NCBI RefSeq assembly: GCF_007754425.1
Contig: NZ_CP037452.1
Coordinates: 4,067,164 to 4,131,163 of the forward strand
Direction: 5' to 3'
From: Gimesia fumaroli
GTDB lineage: Bacteria > Planctomycetota > Planctomycetia > Planctomycetales > Planctomycetaceae
Length of the DNA stretch: 64,000 nt
The notes below the pieces were generated by a model. It made no database searches and was not told where the DNA came from. It worked only from the letters and a program-made list of their open reading frames with translations. Positions within the stretch are counted from its first letter, which is position 1; the number at the start of each line of letters is the position of its first letter. Below are positions 36,265-44,471 of this stretch, piece after piece. The position numbers and the translations under genes are program-made.

Positions 36265-37458
36265 ATGAACCCATTAATTCCGTTCAATAAACCGTATATC
36301 GCGGGTAAGGAATTATATTATATCGCGCAGGCCGTAACTCTCGGAAATATCTCTGGTGATGGCGAGTTTGCACGTCGTTGTGCTGCCGTTATGGAAGAAC
36401 GTTTTGGTATTCATAAGGTGTTGCTCACTCCTTCCTGTACAGCAGCATTGGAACTTTCGGCCATGTTGCTCGACCTGCAGCCGGGCGATGAAGTGATTAT
36501 GCCATCCTACACCTTTGTGTCGACGGCCAACGCCTTCATGCGAATTGGTGCGAAACCTGTGTTTGTTGACATCAGGCCGGATACACTGAATCTTGACGAA
36601 AGACTGGTTGAGCAGGCAATTACTGAAAAGACAAAAGCAATTGTTCCCGTGCATTACGCTGGTGTCAGTTGTGAGATGGATCTGCTCTCTACGCTTGCTG
36701 ATAAATATGATCTGAAAATCATTGAAGATGCAGCACAGGGCGTCAATGCACGTTACCACGATCAGTATTTAGGATCGATTGGCCAACTGGGCTGTTATAG
36801 TTTCCACGAAACCAAAAATTTTATCTGCGGCGAAGGGGGAGCACTCTGCCTGAATTCAGAAGAACTGGTTGAGCGAGCTCATATTCTCAGGGACAAAGGA
36901 ACAAACCGTCAAGCATTCTTTCAAGGATCAGTTGATAAATATACCTGGTGTGATATTGGTTCTTCATTTGTTCTCAGTGAAATCAATTGTGCCTTCTTAT
37001 TCGCACAATTGGAAATGTTCGATGAAATCACACTGAAACGTCAACAGATTTTTGATGCGTATTATCAAAGCCTGCTACCATTGGAACAGAACCAGCAGTT
37101 ACGCTTGCCCTGTATACCCGAAGACAGTACCAGCAACCATCACATGTTTTACATTCTTCTGCCCAACAAGACGATTCGCGATGGGCTGATGAAACATCTG
37201 AAACAAATAAACATTAGCGCAGTTTTCCATTTTGTACCGTTACATTCTTCACCGAAGGGAAGGAAATTAGGATACAAAGCCGGTGATCTCCCCGTTTCAG
37301 AACTTGCGGGCGACTGCCTCTTAAGACTTCCATTTTATTACGAGCTTACACCAGAAGAACAAAATTGCGTCGTAAATGAAATACAGAAATATCTGTCACA
37401 GAATCTCAACCAATTAGATCCTGCACAACCTCTCACGTCCCCGGCAACTCAATCTTAA
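36265..37458 (+). CDS. rffA: dTDP-4-amino-4,6-dideoxygalactose transaminase (RffA/WecE type)
   Basis: From the ATG at 36265 (a TTG at 36250 is less likely) the protein has 397 residues. It is close in motif content to enterobacterial RffA/WecE: GDGEFARRCAAVMEERFG, KVLLTPSCTAALELSAMLLD, DEVIMPSYTFVSTANAFM, AIVPVHYAGVSCEMD, and SFHETKNF, where Lys holds pyridoxal phosphate. KGTNRQAFFQGSVDKYTWCD and FHFVPLHSSPKGRKLG follow. The family converts dTDP-4-keto-6-deoxyglucose to dTDP-4-amino-4,6-dideoxy-D-galactose with glutamate. The dTDP-sugar supply genes (rmlA, rmlB) are not in the window. It heads the cluster that runs to 43350. Confidence 0.88.
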   Translation: MNPLIPFNKPYIAGKELYYIAQAVTLGNISGDGEFARRCAAVMEERFGIHKVLLTPSCTAALELSAMLLDLQPGDEVIMPSYTFVSTANAFMRIGAKPVFVDIRPDTLNLDERLVEQAITEKTKAIVPVHYAGVSCEMDLLSTLADKYDLKIIEDAAQGVNARYHDQYLGSIGQLGCYSFHETKNFICGEGGALCLNSEELVERAHILRDKGTNRQAFFQGSVDKYTWCDIGSSFVLSEINCAFLFAQLEMFDEITLKRQQIFDAYYQSLLPLEQNQQLRLPCIPEDSTSNHHMFYILLPNKTIRDGLMKHLKQINISAVFHFVPLHSSPKGRKLGYKAGDLPVSELAGDCLLRLPFYYELTPEEQNCVVNEIQKYLSQNLNQLDPAQPLTSPATQS

Positions 37459-37546
37459 TCGTCGATCCTGTAATAAACTCCAGGCAAATATGACTAGTAT
37501 TCAGCCTCAAAGAATAAAATTGAATATCAAATAAGATAAAAATAAA

Positions 37547-37584
37547 TGCCATCCAACATCCCCATATTATTAATTGGAATGGCA
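37547..37584 (+). other. 10-bp hairpin between rffA and the glycosyltransferase gene
   Basis: TGCCATCCAA (37547-37556) pairs with TTGG-a-ATGGCA (37574-37584), one bulged base and a 17-base loop. The stem ends 32 bases before the glycosyltransferase ATG. It may be an internal regulatory or processing element in a 158-base intercistronic gap. No T-run follows. Confidence 0.4.
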
Positions 37585-37616
37585 ATTTCGACTAAGTCCA
37601 ACAGTAGATTTTTCAC

Positions 37617-38582
37617 ATGCCTGATTTAAACAGCATAAAAGCACCGCACATTAGTGTTGTAACTCCGATTTATGGATGCTGTGAAGTTATTAAAGAACTT
37701 TACCAAAGGCTGGCTAGCACACTACTCTCAATAACTGAGTCTTATGAAATCATCTTAGTAAATGATGCAAGTCCTGATAATGCGTGGGATGTAATACAAG
37801 AACTAGCTAGAAAAGATAGTCGCGTTAAAGGAATCAACTTTTCAAGGAATTTTGGACAACACCATGCTATTACCGCTGGACTTCACTTTTCAAAGGGCGA
37901 TTGGATTATTGTCATGGATAGTGACTTACAGGACCAGCCGGAGGAAATCCCAAAGCTATATGCCAAAGCAATGGAAGGTTATGATTTAGTTATTGGAATC
38001 CGGCTTCGGCGGCAGGATACATACTTGAAAAAGTTTTTTTCAAAAATTTTCTACAGAACGATATCGTACTTTACAGATTCAAAAATCGATAATCGAATTG
38101 GCAACTATGGTGTTTATTCGAGGAAAGTGATTCATAACATCTGCAAGCTAAAAGAACAAAACCGATCATTAGGCCTGTTTGCCTTATGGGTAGGATTCCG
38201 CCGAATTGAAATTCCTATACAACACGCGCGTAGGCCTTATGGTAAGTCGGGTTACAATTTTACTCGAATGCTTAATCTGGCAATCAGTAGCATTATTGCA
38301 CATTCCAATAAGTTATTGGGACTATTTGTAAAAATCGGATTTGCACTTGCCTGCTTTTCGCTAATTTTTGCTGCATGGCTTGTGTTCCGATACTTCTACT
38401 GGGGTATTCCAGTCATTGGCTGGACAAGTTTAATTGTATCTATCTATCTCACAGCTGGTTTAATCATTTCCGTTATTGGCATTGTTGGGATCTATATTGG
38501 AAAGATCTTTGATGAAGTAAAAGGAAGACCGCTTTACATTATAGAATCGACCACTTTTGAGATGAGTCCTGACAATGACTAA
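37617..38582 (+). CDS. Polyprenyl-phosphate glycosyltransferase, GT2, ArnC/GtrB type
   Basis: The 321 residues match the length of ArnC. The GT2 domain spans about 10-215: ISVVTPIYGCCEVIKELYQR, IILVNDASPDNAWDVI, FSRNFGQHHAITAGLHFSKG, and the DxD region VMDSDLQDQPEEIP. Two long C-terminal membrane segments (about 235-262 and 270-300) end in IYIGKIFDEVKGRPLYII, the family hallmark. Such enzymes move a sugar from a nucleotide carrier to undecaprenyl phosphate at the inner face of the cytoplasmic membrane. The upstream aminotransferase suggests the sugar is an amino-deoxyhexose; that is inference. The gene overlaps the next one by 8 bases. Confidence 0.9.
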   Translation: MPDLNSIKAPHISVVTPIYGCCEVIKELYQRLASTLLSITESYEIILVNDASPDNAWDVIQELARKDSRVKGINFSRNFGQHHAITAGLHFSKGDWIIVMDSDLQDQPEEIPKLYAKAMEGYDLVIGIRLRRQDTYLKKFFSKIFYRTISYFTDSKIDNRIGNYGVYSRKVIHNICKLKEQNRSLGLFALWVGFRRIEIPIQHARRPYGKSGYNFTRMLNLAISSIIAHSNKLLGLFVKIGFALACFSLIFAAWLVFRYFYWGIPVIGWTSLIVSIYLTAGLIISVIGIVGIYIGKIFDEVKGRPLYIIESTTFEMSPDND

Positions 38583-39723
38583 ATCATTTAAACTTGGTTT
38601 TATAGGTGGTGGAATTAATTCAGCCGTTGGCACCACACACTTTATCGCATCTCAAATGGATGAACGCTTTAAAGTTGAGGCGGGTTGCTTCAGTCGGAAT
38701 ACTGAAACGAACCATCAGACATCTGAGCGTTGGGGAATTGCACCTGAAAGACGTTATGCTACATTTGCTGAATTATTAAAACAAGAAAAAGATCAACTCG
38801 ATGCGATCGTTGTACTGACACCAACCCCCGATCATGTCATCCCAGTTACCCAAGCCATAAAAGAAGGTTATGCTGTCATTTGTGAAAAGTCATTAGTATG
38901 TTCGAGTGCTGATGCTGTACTAATCCAACAACTTCAAAATGAGACTAACGGTTTTTTGGCCGTAACATATAACTATACTGGCTACCCAATGTTGAGGGAG
39001 CTGAAGCAGTTAGTTGATCAGAATCAATTGGGTACTGTTAAGCAGATTCACATTGAAATGCCTCAGGAAGGATATGCACGGCTTAATCAGGATGGTAATC
39101 CACTCGCACCACAGCAATGGCGATTGCACGATGCAGAACTACCAACACTTTCACTCGATCTCGGGGGCCATGTCCACAATATCATCGATTTTATCACCGG
39201 AGAGAAACCACTGGAACTTGTAGCAATGCAAAGTAGTCTCGGTCGATTCCGTCAAGTTGTTGATAACACAATGTGCATCGCGCGTTATACAAATAACATT
39301 GAGTGTAATATCTGGTTTAGTAAGTCGGCACTTGGCTATCGGAATGGACTTCGTGTGCGGGTCTTTGGTGATGAAGGATCTGCAGAATGGCACCAAATGG
39401 ATCCAGAATATTTAACTTGTAATGACAATCGAGGACACAAGACCATTATGGATCGCGCCAGTGTCGACGTCAGTGTTGCCCATCTTCCACGGTACAACCG
39501 GTTTAAATCTGGACACCCGGCAGGATTTCTGGAAGCATTCAGTAATCTCTATTGGGATATTGCAGAAAATTTGGATTCATATCAAAAAACGGGTGTGCAA
39601 ACCACATCGCAATATGTTTTTAATACGAATCATGCGCTGGAGGGACTCGTCATGTTCGAATCAATAGCACAATCATCTAAAGAGCATTGTTGGGTATCCG
39701 TCAATCTTCCGGGGAAATCATGA
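38575..39723 (+). CDS. Gfo/Idh/MocA family NAD(P)-dependent oxidoreductase
   Basis: This 382-residue protein has an N-terminal Rossmann fold (FKLGFIGGGINSAVGTTHFI), then DAIVVLTPTPDHVIPVTQAI and the cofactor/substrate region AVICEKSLVCSS, equivalent to the usual EKP motif. The C-terminal alpha/beta domain contains LSLDLGGHVHNIIDFITGE, where the His is the likely catalytic residue. The family oxidises or reduces sugar hydroxyls. In amino-sugar pathways members make 3-keto or 4-keto intermediates, so a role in tailoring the nucleotide sugar is plausible. It overlaps the glycosyltransferase by 8 bases and the next gene by 4 bases (ATGA), indicating one operon. Confidence 0.88.
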   Translation: MTKSFKLGFIGGGINSAVGTTHFIASQMDERFKVEAGCFSRNTETNHQTSERWGIAPERRYATFAELLKQEKDQLDAIVVLTPTPDHVIPVTQAIKEGYAVICEKSLVCSSADAVLIQQLQNETNGFLAVTYNYTGYPMLRELKQLVDQNQLGTVKQIHIEMPQEGYARLNQDGNPLAPQQWRLHDAELPTLSLDLGGHVHNIIDFITGEKPLELVAMQSSLGRFRQVVDNTMCIARYTNNIECNIWFSKSALGYRNGLRVRVFGDEGSAEWHQMDPEYLTCNDNRGHKTIMDRASVDVSVAHLPRYNRFKSGHPAGFLEAFSNLYWDIAENLDSYQKTGVQTTSQYVFNTNHALEGLVMFESIAQSSKEHCWVSVNLPGKS

Positions 39724-40811
39724 AACCATTAATTCATATGCTTGATATTGATTCTTATCCTGAAAACCAGAATGCGATTGTGTTCTGTGATAAATTTCTT
39801 CATGGCAAAGCTCCCAAATACATATTAGGGCGAAATGAGTGGGCCCAAAGTATCGCTGAGATTGTTGAGGTCGATGGTTTTATTGATGATTTTACTAAAG
39901 ACAAAGAATTTTTAGGAAAACCGGTTTTACGGATCGTTGATTTACCTGAAAACGGGATGGTTGTTTCGGCGAATGTGTTAGGGCGTCCCCTTACCGTCCA
40001 AAAAAAATTAAACGAAAGGAACGTTCGCCATATTGATTATTATGCCTTTCGAAAATATATCGGCAATCGACTAAAACCGGTTATGTTTTGGGATCATTTT
40101 AAATCTGATTTTGAATCGAACCGAGATAAATATGAGTGGATCTATCAATTACTTCAAGACGAACAGTCAAAGAAAGAGTTTACAAAAATTGTGAACTTTC
40201 GACTCTCCAGTGATCTCACCTACATGACTGGCTTTACCGATGCCCAACATCGTCAATATTTTGAAGACTTTCTTAACCTGCAATCAGAAGGGGAAATTTT
40301 TATTGATGTGGGAAGTTTTGATGGATATACCAGTCTTGAATTCATCAAGCGTTGCCCGAACTATGCTGGCGTGCATATTTTTGAACCAGAACCCCAAAAT
40401 ATGTCTATCGTAAAACAAAAGTTGAAAGGCTATCATAATTTAACATTCCATTCTTGCGGGTTATCAAATCAGGCGCAAACACTATGTTTTTCTGTCAATG
40501 GTTCTGCTTCTCGAATCAGTGAAGAGGGTGAGATTCAAATTAAAGTAGATCGCCTTGATGATCGTATCCCCCCCCCCGTTACTTTCCTGAAAATGGATAT
40601 TGAAGGCGGAGAAGTGTCGGCAATTGAAGGGGCCCAGAGCACAATTAGCAAGTACCACCCCAAACTGGCAATCAGTGTTTATCACCTCGCCGATGATTTC
40701 TGGAATATCCCGGAAAAAGTTCTCTCTATTCGCGACGATTACGATATTTTTCTTCGGCACTACACTGAAGGTGTTGTGGAAACTGTAATGTTTTTTGTCC
40801 CAAAGCAGTAA
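39720..40811 (+). CDS. FkbM family methyltransferase with N-terminal extension, containing a C10 tract
   Basis: The ATG at 39720 overlaps the previous stop as ATGA and has GGGGA upstream, so it is preferred over 39687; the product has 363 residues. The N-terminal half (1-185) is unrecognised, possibly a Rossmann-like sensor (VFCDKFLHGKAPKYILGRNE). The C-terminal half is the FkbM SAM domain: EIFIDVGSFDGYTSLEF (motif I), VHIFEPEPQNMSIVKQKL, and VTFLKMDIEGGEVSAIEGA. Members usually O-methylate sugars. A run of ten C (40568-40577) encodes Pro284-286 immediately before the last motif; slippage would truncate the enzyme. Confidence 0.85.
   Translation: MKPLIHMLDIDSYPENQNAIVFCDKFLHGKAPKYILGRNEWAQSIAEIVEVDGFIDDFTKDKEFLGKPVLRIVDLPENGMVVSANVLGRPLTVQKKLNERNVRHIDYYAFRKYIGNRLKPVMFWDHFKSDFESNRDKYEWIYQLLQDEQSKKEFTKIVNFRLSSDLTYMTGFTDAQHRQYFEDFLNLQSEGEIFIDVGSFDGYTSLEFIKRCPNYAGVHIFEPEPQNMSIVKQKLKGYHNLTFHSCGLSNQAQTLCFSVNGSASRISEEGEIQIKVDRLDDRIPPPVTFLKMDIEGGEVSAIEGAQSTISKYHPKLAISVYHLADDFWNIPEKVLSIRDDYDIFLRHYTEGVVETVMFFVPKQ
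40568..40577 (+). repeat. C10 homopolymer inside a surface-glycan methyltransferase gene
   Basis: Ten consecutive C fall in codons 283-286 of the FkbM gene. It is the longest C or G run I noticed in the window. A gain or loss of one base would shift the frame before the conserved KMDIEGGE motif. Tracts of this length act as phase-variation switches in other bacteria. Confidence 0.6.
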
Positions 40812-40887
40812 CGAGATCAGGCTTGTTTCAGAATGCAATTTTAGACTGAAATAGATGATGACATACTGATAAATTAATTCCTCACCA

Positions 40888-41778
40888 ATGCCTAAGAACA
40901 AAATTTCAATGAATAATCATGAATTAGACAAAAAACTCCAGCGACTTTATAAAAGCATTAATGATATTTTACCAACGGTCATTGATTTTGAGACATTTAG
41001 TCTGGAAGTAGATAAAAGTGGCGCCAGTATTTACAGATCTGAAGAACAACTTTTATTTAGTAAAAATAAAGTATTCAATGAGATCCAACAAAAATATTCA
41101 CCTGCATTCGTGATTGATATCGGAGCAAATGTAGGGTTTTCGACTTTAGTCTTCTCCCAGGCTTTTTCTGAAGCGCAAATCATAACCGTAGAGCCTAACT
41201 TGAATCTTGTAGATTTCATCGAAAGAAATTGCAAAAACAACGGCATTAACAATGTCCAAATCATTCAGAAAGTTGTTGGTGAGAATCATTCAGGATATGT
41301 ATCTTTCCTGATAAATCAGGTCATGAGTGTAGACAGTCGAGTACATGGGCTGAAAGGTGATTATGACAGCCTTACTGTTGAGGAAACATCGATAGACCAG
41401 CTTATCACTGATCTCCAATGCGTAAAAGAAGATACAATCTTTATAAAAATTGACACTCAGGGTTTTGAAGAACGAGTTATCAATGGAGCCAGAAAAACAT
41501 TGGACGACTTCTCAAACTACTGTGTGATGATGGAATTTGCCCCTTTCTGGCTTATGGAAGCCGGCACAGACCCTGTATTGTTTCTGCAAAAACTATGCAC
41601 CAGTTACAATGTGTGCGAATTTCCATCAACAATGCTTTATTTTCAAGATACTCTTGATGAAATACAAAAAAAGACGTTGAGTGAAGCAGATGCGAAAGAT
41701 TTCACAAACTACACCAAGTCATTACGAAGAAACGAAAAAGGCTGGTGTGATCTAATGATTTTTAGAAATGAAGAATGA
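40888..41778 (+). CDS. FkbM family methyltransferase (second copy)
   Basis: This 296-residue protein carries a SAM-binding motif FVIDIGANVGFSTLVFSQAF (about 72-91), then ITVEPNLNLVDFIERNCKNN and IFIKIDTQGFEERVINGA. It lacks the long N-terminal extension of the upstream copy and is clearly diverged from it, so they probably methylate different positions or substrates. The gene is strongly A+T-rich (a 60-base sample at 40921 is about one third G+C), unlike genes outside this cluster, which suggests acquisition. Its stop overlaps the ATP-grasp start by 4 bases (ATGA), so the two products are likely made together. Confidence 0.85.
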   Translation: MPKNKISMNNHELDKKLQRLYKSINDILPTVIDFETFSLEVDKSGASIYRSEEQLLFSKNKVFNEIQQKYSPAFVIDIGANVGFSTLVFSQAFSEAQIITVEPNLNLVDFIERNCKNNGINNVQIIQKVVGENHSGYVSFLINQVMSVDSRVHGLKGDYDSLTVEETSIDQLITDLQCVKEDTIFIKIDTQGFEERVINGARKTLDDFSNYCVMMEFAPFWLMEAGTDPVLFLQKLCTSYNVCEFPSTMLYFQDTLDEIQKKTLSEADAKDFTNYTKSLRRNEKGWCDLMIFRNEE

Positions 41779-42956
41779 CCAGCAAAAAACTCTTAATCGC
41801 CGGTGGTGGCTATGCTGAGATCCCCCTGATCCTTGCTGCGAAAGACCTTGGTTTTCGCGTAATAACCAGCGGTAATCGAGAAAAGGATCTGGGACATCAA
41901 TTTTCCGATCAGTGCTGTCTGGAAGATTTCTCCGACAAAGAGGCGATGTTAAAACTTGCGAAGTCTCTGAAGATCGACGCCATCTGCGCTTCCTGCAATG
42001 ATTTTTCTGCATTAACTGCTGCTTATGTTGCAGAAAACCTTCAATTAGCAGGACATGATCCCTATAACACGACTCTCTTGATTCACCATAAAGACAGATA
42101 TCGTGAGTTTGCCCAGAAGCATGGAATTCCCTCTCCACGCGCTGAAGGTTTTGATTCTATTGAAGGCGCATACAATAGTCTTCTGAACTTTCAATTCCCC
42201 GTCATAGTCAAGCCTGTTGATTTGACTGGTGGTAAAGGCATCTCGAAAGTCACAAATCTCCAAATTGCTAAAGCGAGTCTTGAAAAGGCATTTCAGATAT
42301 CCCGTACGAAAAAAATTGTAATCGAAGAGTTTATTGAGGGAAGTCGGCACGGTTTATCAACATTCATTCGTGATGGACGAGTTGTTTTTTTCTTTAATGA
42401 TAACGAACATTATTATCTCAATCCCTATCTGGTTTCTGCTGCATCGACCCCCGCTGATGTATCACCGGAAACGGCGACTATTCTTTGCAAAACAGCAGAA
42501 AAAATCGCATCATTACTCAAACTCAACACAGGTATTTTCCATATTCAATATATCCTCCGGCAGGACATACCTGTGATTATCGAAATTTGTCGCAGGGCAC
42601 CGGGCGATTTATACATTCAATTTGTTCAACATGCTACCGGTATGGAATATCCCACATATATTGTCAAATCATCTGCAGGCATGAACTGTGATGATTTAAC
42701 ACAAATTGAACCACAAGGATTTTTTACACGACACTGCATAATGCCCCCCCGAAATGGAAGAATAAAAGAGGTTATCTTCAATCAATCAGTGAAAAATAAC
42801 ATTATAGACAAGATGATGTGGTGGAAACCGGATGAGCAGATTGATAATTTCCTGATGCAAAAGCTCGGGATTGTTTTCTTAAAATTCGGTTCAACCGAAG
42901 AAATGCGGCAAAAGACAGAACAAATGCCAAATCTGATTCGTGTTGATATGGCATAG
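41775..42956 (+). CDS. ATP-grasp ligase, PurK/carbamoyl-phosphate-synthetase-like
   Basis: This 393-residue protein has an N-terminal Rossmann-like pre-ATP-grasp domain (KKLLIAGGGYAEIPLILAAK), then IDAICASCNDFSALTAAYVA. The ATP-grasp core includes FPVIVKPVDLTGGKGISKV, IVIEEFIEGSRHGLSTFI, GIFHIQYIL and the metal-ligand strand IIEICRRAPGD. The last 110 residues form the closing domain. The family joins a carboxylate to an amine or other nucleophile through an acyl phosphate. Next to an aminotransferase that installs an amino group on a sugar, an attractive role is amide formation with an amino acid or other acid; that is inference. It could also act on a peptide or cofactor. Confidence 0.8.
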   Translation: MTSKKLLIAGGGYAEIPLILAAKDLGFRVITSGNREKDLGHQFSDQCCLEDFSDKEAMLKLAKSLKIDAICASCNDFSALTAAYVAENLQLAGHDPYNTTLLIHHKDRYREFAQKHGIPSPRAEGFDSIEGAYNSLLNFQFPVIVKPVDLTGGKGISKVTNLQIAKASLEKAFQISRTKKIVIEEFIEGSRHGLSTFIRDGRVVFFFNDNEHYYLNPYLVSAASTPADVSPETATILCKTAEKIASLLKLNTGIFHIQYILRQDIPVIIEICRRAPGDLYIQFVQHATGMEYPTYIVKSSAGMNCDDLTQIEPQGFFTRHCIMPPRNGRIKEVIFNQSVKNNIIDKMMWWKPDEQIDNFLMQKLGIVFLKFGSTEEMRQKTEQMPNLIRVDMA

Positions 42957-42987
42957 TCACTTACCTTTATATAGTAAATTCAAGAAC

Positions 42988-43350
42988 ATGAACCACCTTT
43001 ACATACTTCTAACGATTCTCTTTACTGTTTACGGACAAATCATCATCAAATGGCAAGTCCAACTTGCGGGTGCATTCCCTCAAAATGGAACTGAGAAAGT
43101 TAATTTTATCATCAAACTATTGCTCAACCCCTGGGTCATGAGTAGCTTCGTGTGTGCCTTCCTTGCTGCTTTGAGTTGGATGGCAGCCATGACAAAATTT
43201 CCTCTCAGCTATGCATACCCCTTTATGAGCCTAGCCTTTGTTTTGGTAATGTTTCTGAGTGCTCTCTTTTTTAAAGAGCCGGTTACGATACCTAAAACAA
43301 TCGGATTAGCCCTCATCATTTTAGGTATCGTCATTGGAAGCAAAGGATGA
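42988..43350 (+). CDS. Four-helix SMR/DMT-type membrane protein, candidate lipid-sugar flippase
   Basis: From the ATG at 42988 the protein has 120 residues and four hydrophobic segments (about 3-17, 42-64, 68-90 and 98-118); a 16-residue upstream extension overlapping the ATP-grasp gene is unlikely. LSYAYPFMSLAFVLVMFLSA, FFKEPVTIPKTIGLALIILG and GQIIIKWQVQ are typical of the EmrE/ArnE-ArnF group. ArnE/F are proposed to flip undecaprenyl-phosphate aminoarabinose. Only one gene is present, so it would act as a homodimer or with a partner elsewhere. It closes the cluster, converging on 43407. A drug-efflux role is possible, but the context favours flipping. Confidence 0.75.
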   Translation: MNHLYILLTILFTVYGQIIIKWQVQLAGAFPQNGTEKVNFIIKLLLNPWVMSSFVCAFLAALSWMAAMTKFPLSYAYPFMSLAFVLVMFLSALFFKEPVTIPKTIGLALIILGIVIGSKG

Positions 43351-43406
43351 AATCCAAGCGAGATCAACACACTTCTGCCATACTGACGTGAAAGACAGGC
43401 TTATTG

Positions 43407-44471
43407 CTAAGGCGTTCCTGCAGGCTTGGCTCGAATTAAATGCAAAAACGGCTGTGCTTCCGGCCAACTGCGAACTTCAGACAATTTGTCAGCGGGAACT
43501 TCAATTGATGTGAAACAATCAATCGAAATCTGGTCGTCAAACTTGCCTTCCAGATACCCAAACGGAATATTTTCGGCATCCTGTTCCGGTGTCCCATTTT
43601 TTATCCGTGCTGGAATATACAGGCTCCAGAATTTTGTCGGATCTTTTTCCGTCAGCATCTCAGTAAATCGCTGTTTCACTTTTTGACTAGCAGGTGAATC
43701 ATCAAGATTGCGGTGTACGAGGATGGCCTGATACGCCAGCATCTTGTTCCAGGATTTCTCTGTGACCACATAATGAGAAAAATGCAAACGGTCATCAAAA
43801 CCCAAATGAAGGGGGTTATATCGCGAAGCCGGCAGTGTTGTTCCAGCCGCCAGCAGATCCTGCATCTTGCGGGCATCTTTATGACGAATCGCATACATGA
43901 AGTGCATACCGCTGAAAGGAGTCGCCCAGCCTTTTTCCCGAACGGAATCTTTGAGACGAATAATCACATCACCATAGCGGGGAGAACCATGCGGCGGCCC
44001 GACACTGGCGAAAACCGCATCGAAAGCACCATACAGCAGGTTTTCCACCGCTGGTGTCGTATGCGTTAAGGAATCGTGCTGCAATTTCTCTTCGATTCTT
44101 AATGAAACCAGCGCTTTCTCTTTCAGTACATGTCGCAGATTTTCAAAGTGCAGACGGTTGATAATTGGGGCGGGCTTGTCTTCAATCACGTTCAGCAATT
44201 CTTGTTCTTCTGCAGAAAGCGGCGACAAAAACAGTTCGAACTCCGCCATTGTACATTGAGAACTGATTTCCAGCCATTTTTTGAGTTTCTTCGCATCCAG
44301 AGGCCGCTGAAACGGCAGTACATTAATGGCTTTCCGCCGCGTCTCCGCCAGGGGAGCCCCTGCTTGCTGGGATGGCGTCATAACCCGCTTTTTAATCACG
44401 GTCTGTGCAACACCAGACGAAATACCAGCTATAACCAAACAAAGGAAAACTAAAACGCGAACTGTGATCAT
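43407..44471 (-). CDS. Exported protein of unknown function, partner of the SBBP protein
   Basis: This 354-residue protein has a signal peptide (VLVFLCLVIAGISSGVAQ, cleavage near 23). I do not recognise the mature part. It opens with a basic, Pro-rich stretch and has a helical region (about 50-110; WLEISSQCTMAEFELFLSPL). The central part is Gly/His-rich (YGAFDAVFASVGPPHGSPRY, then WATPFSGMHFMYAIRHKD). The C-terminus ends in PFLHLIRAKPAGTP. The start codon overlaps the stop of the upstream SBBP gene by one base (TAATG), so translation is coupled and a joint extracytoplasmic role is likely. Confidence 0.7.
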   Translation of the reverse strand: MITVRVLVFLCLVIAGISSGVAQTVIKKRVMTPSQQAGAPLAETRRKAINVLPFQRPLDAKKLKKWLEISSQCTMAEFELFLSPLSAEEQELLNVIEDKPAPIINRLHFENLRHVLKEKALVSLRIEEKLQHDSLTHTTPAVENLLYGAFDAVFASVGPPHGSPRYGDVIIRLKDSVREKGWATPFSGMHFMYAIRHKDARKMQDLLAAGTTLPASRYNPLHLGFDDRLHFSHYVVTEKSWNKMLAYQAILVHRNLDDSPASQKVKQRFTEMLTEKDPTKFWSLYIPARIKNGTPEQDAENIPFGYLEGKFDDQISIDCFTSIEVPADKLSEVRSWPEAQPFLHLIRAKPAGTP

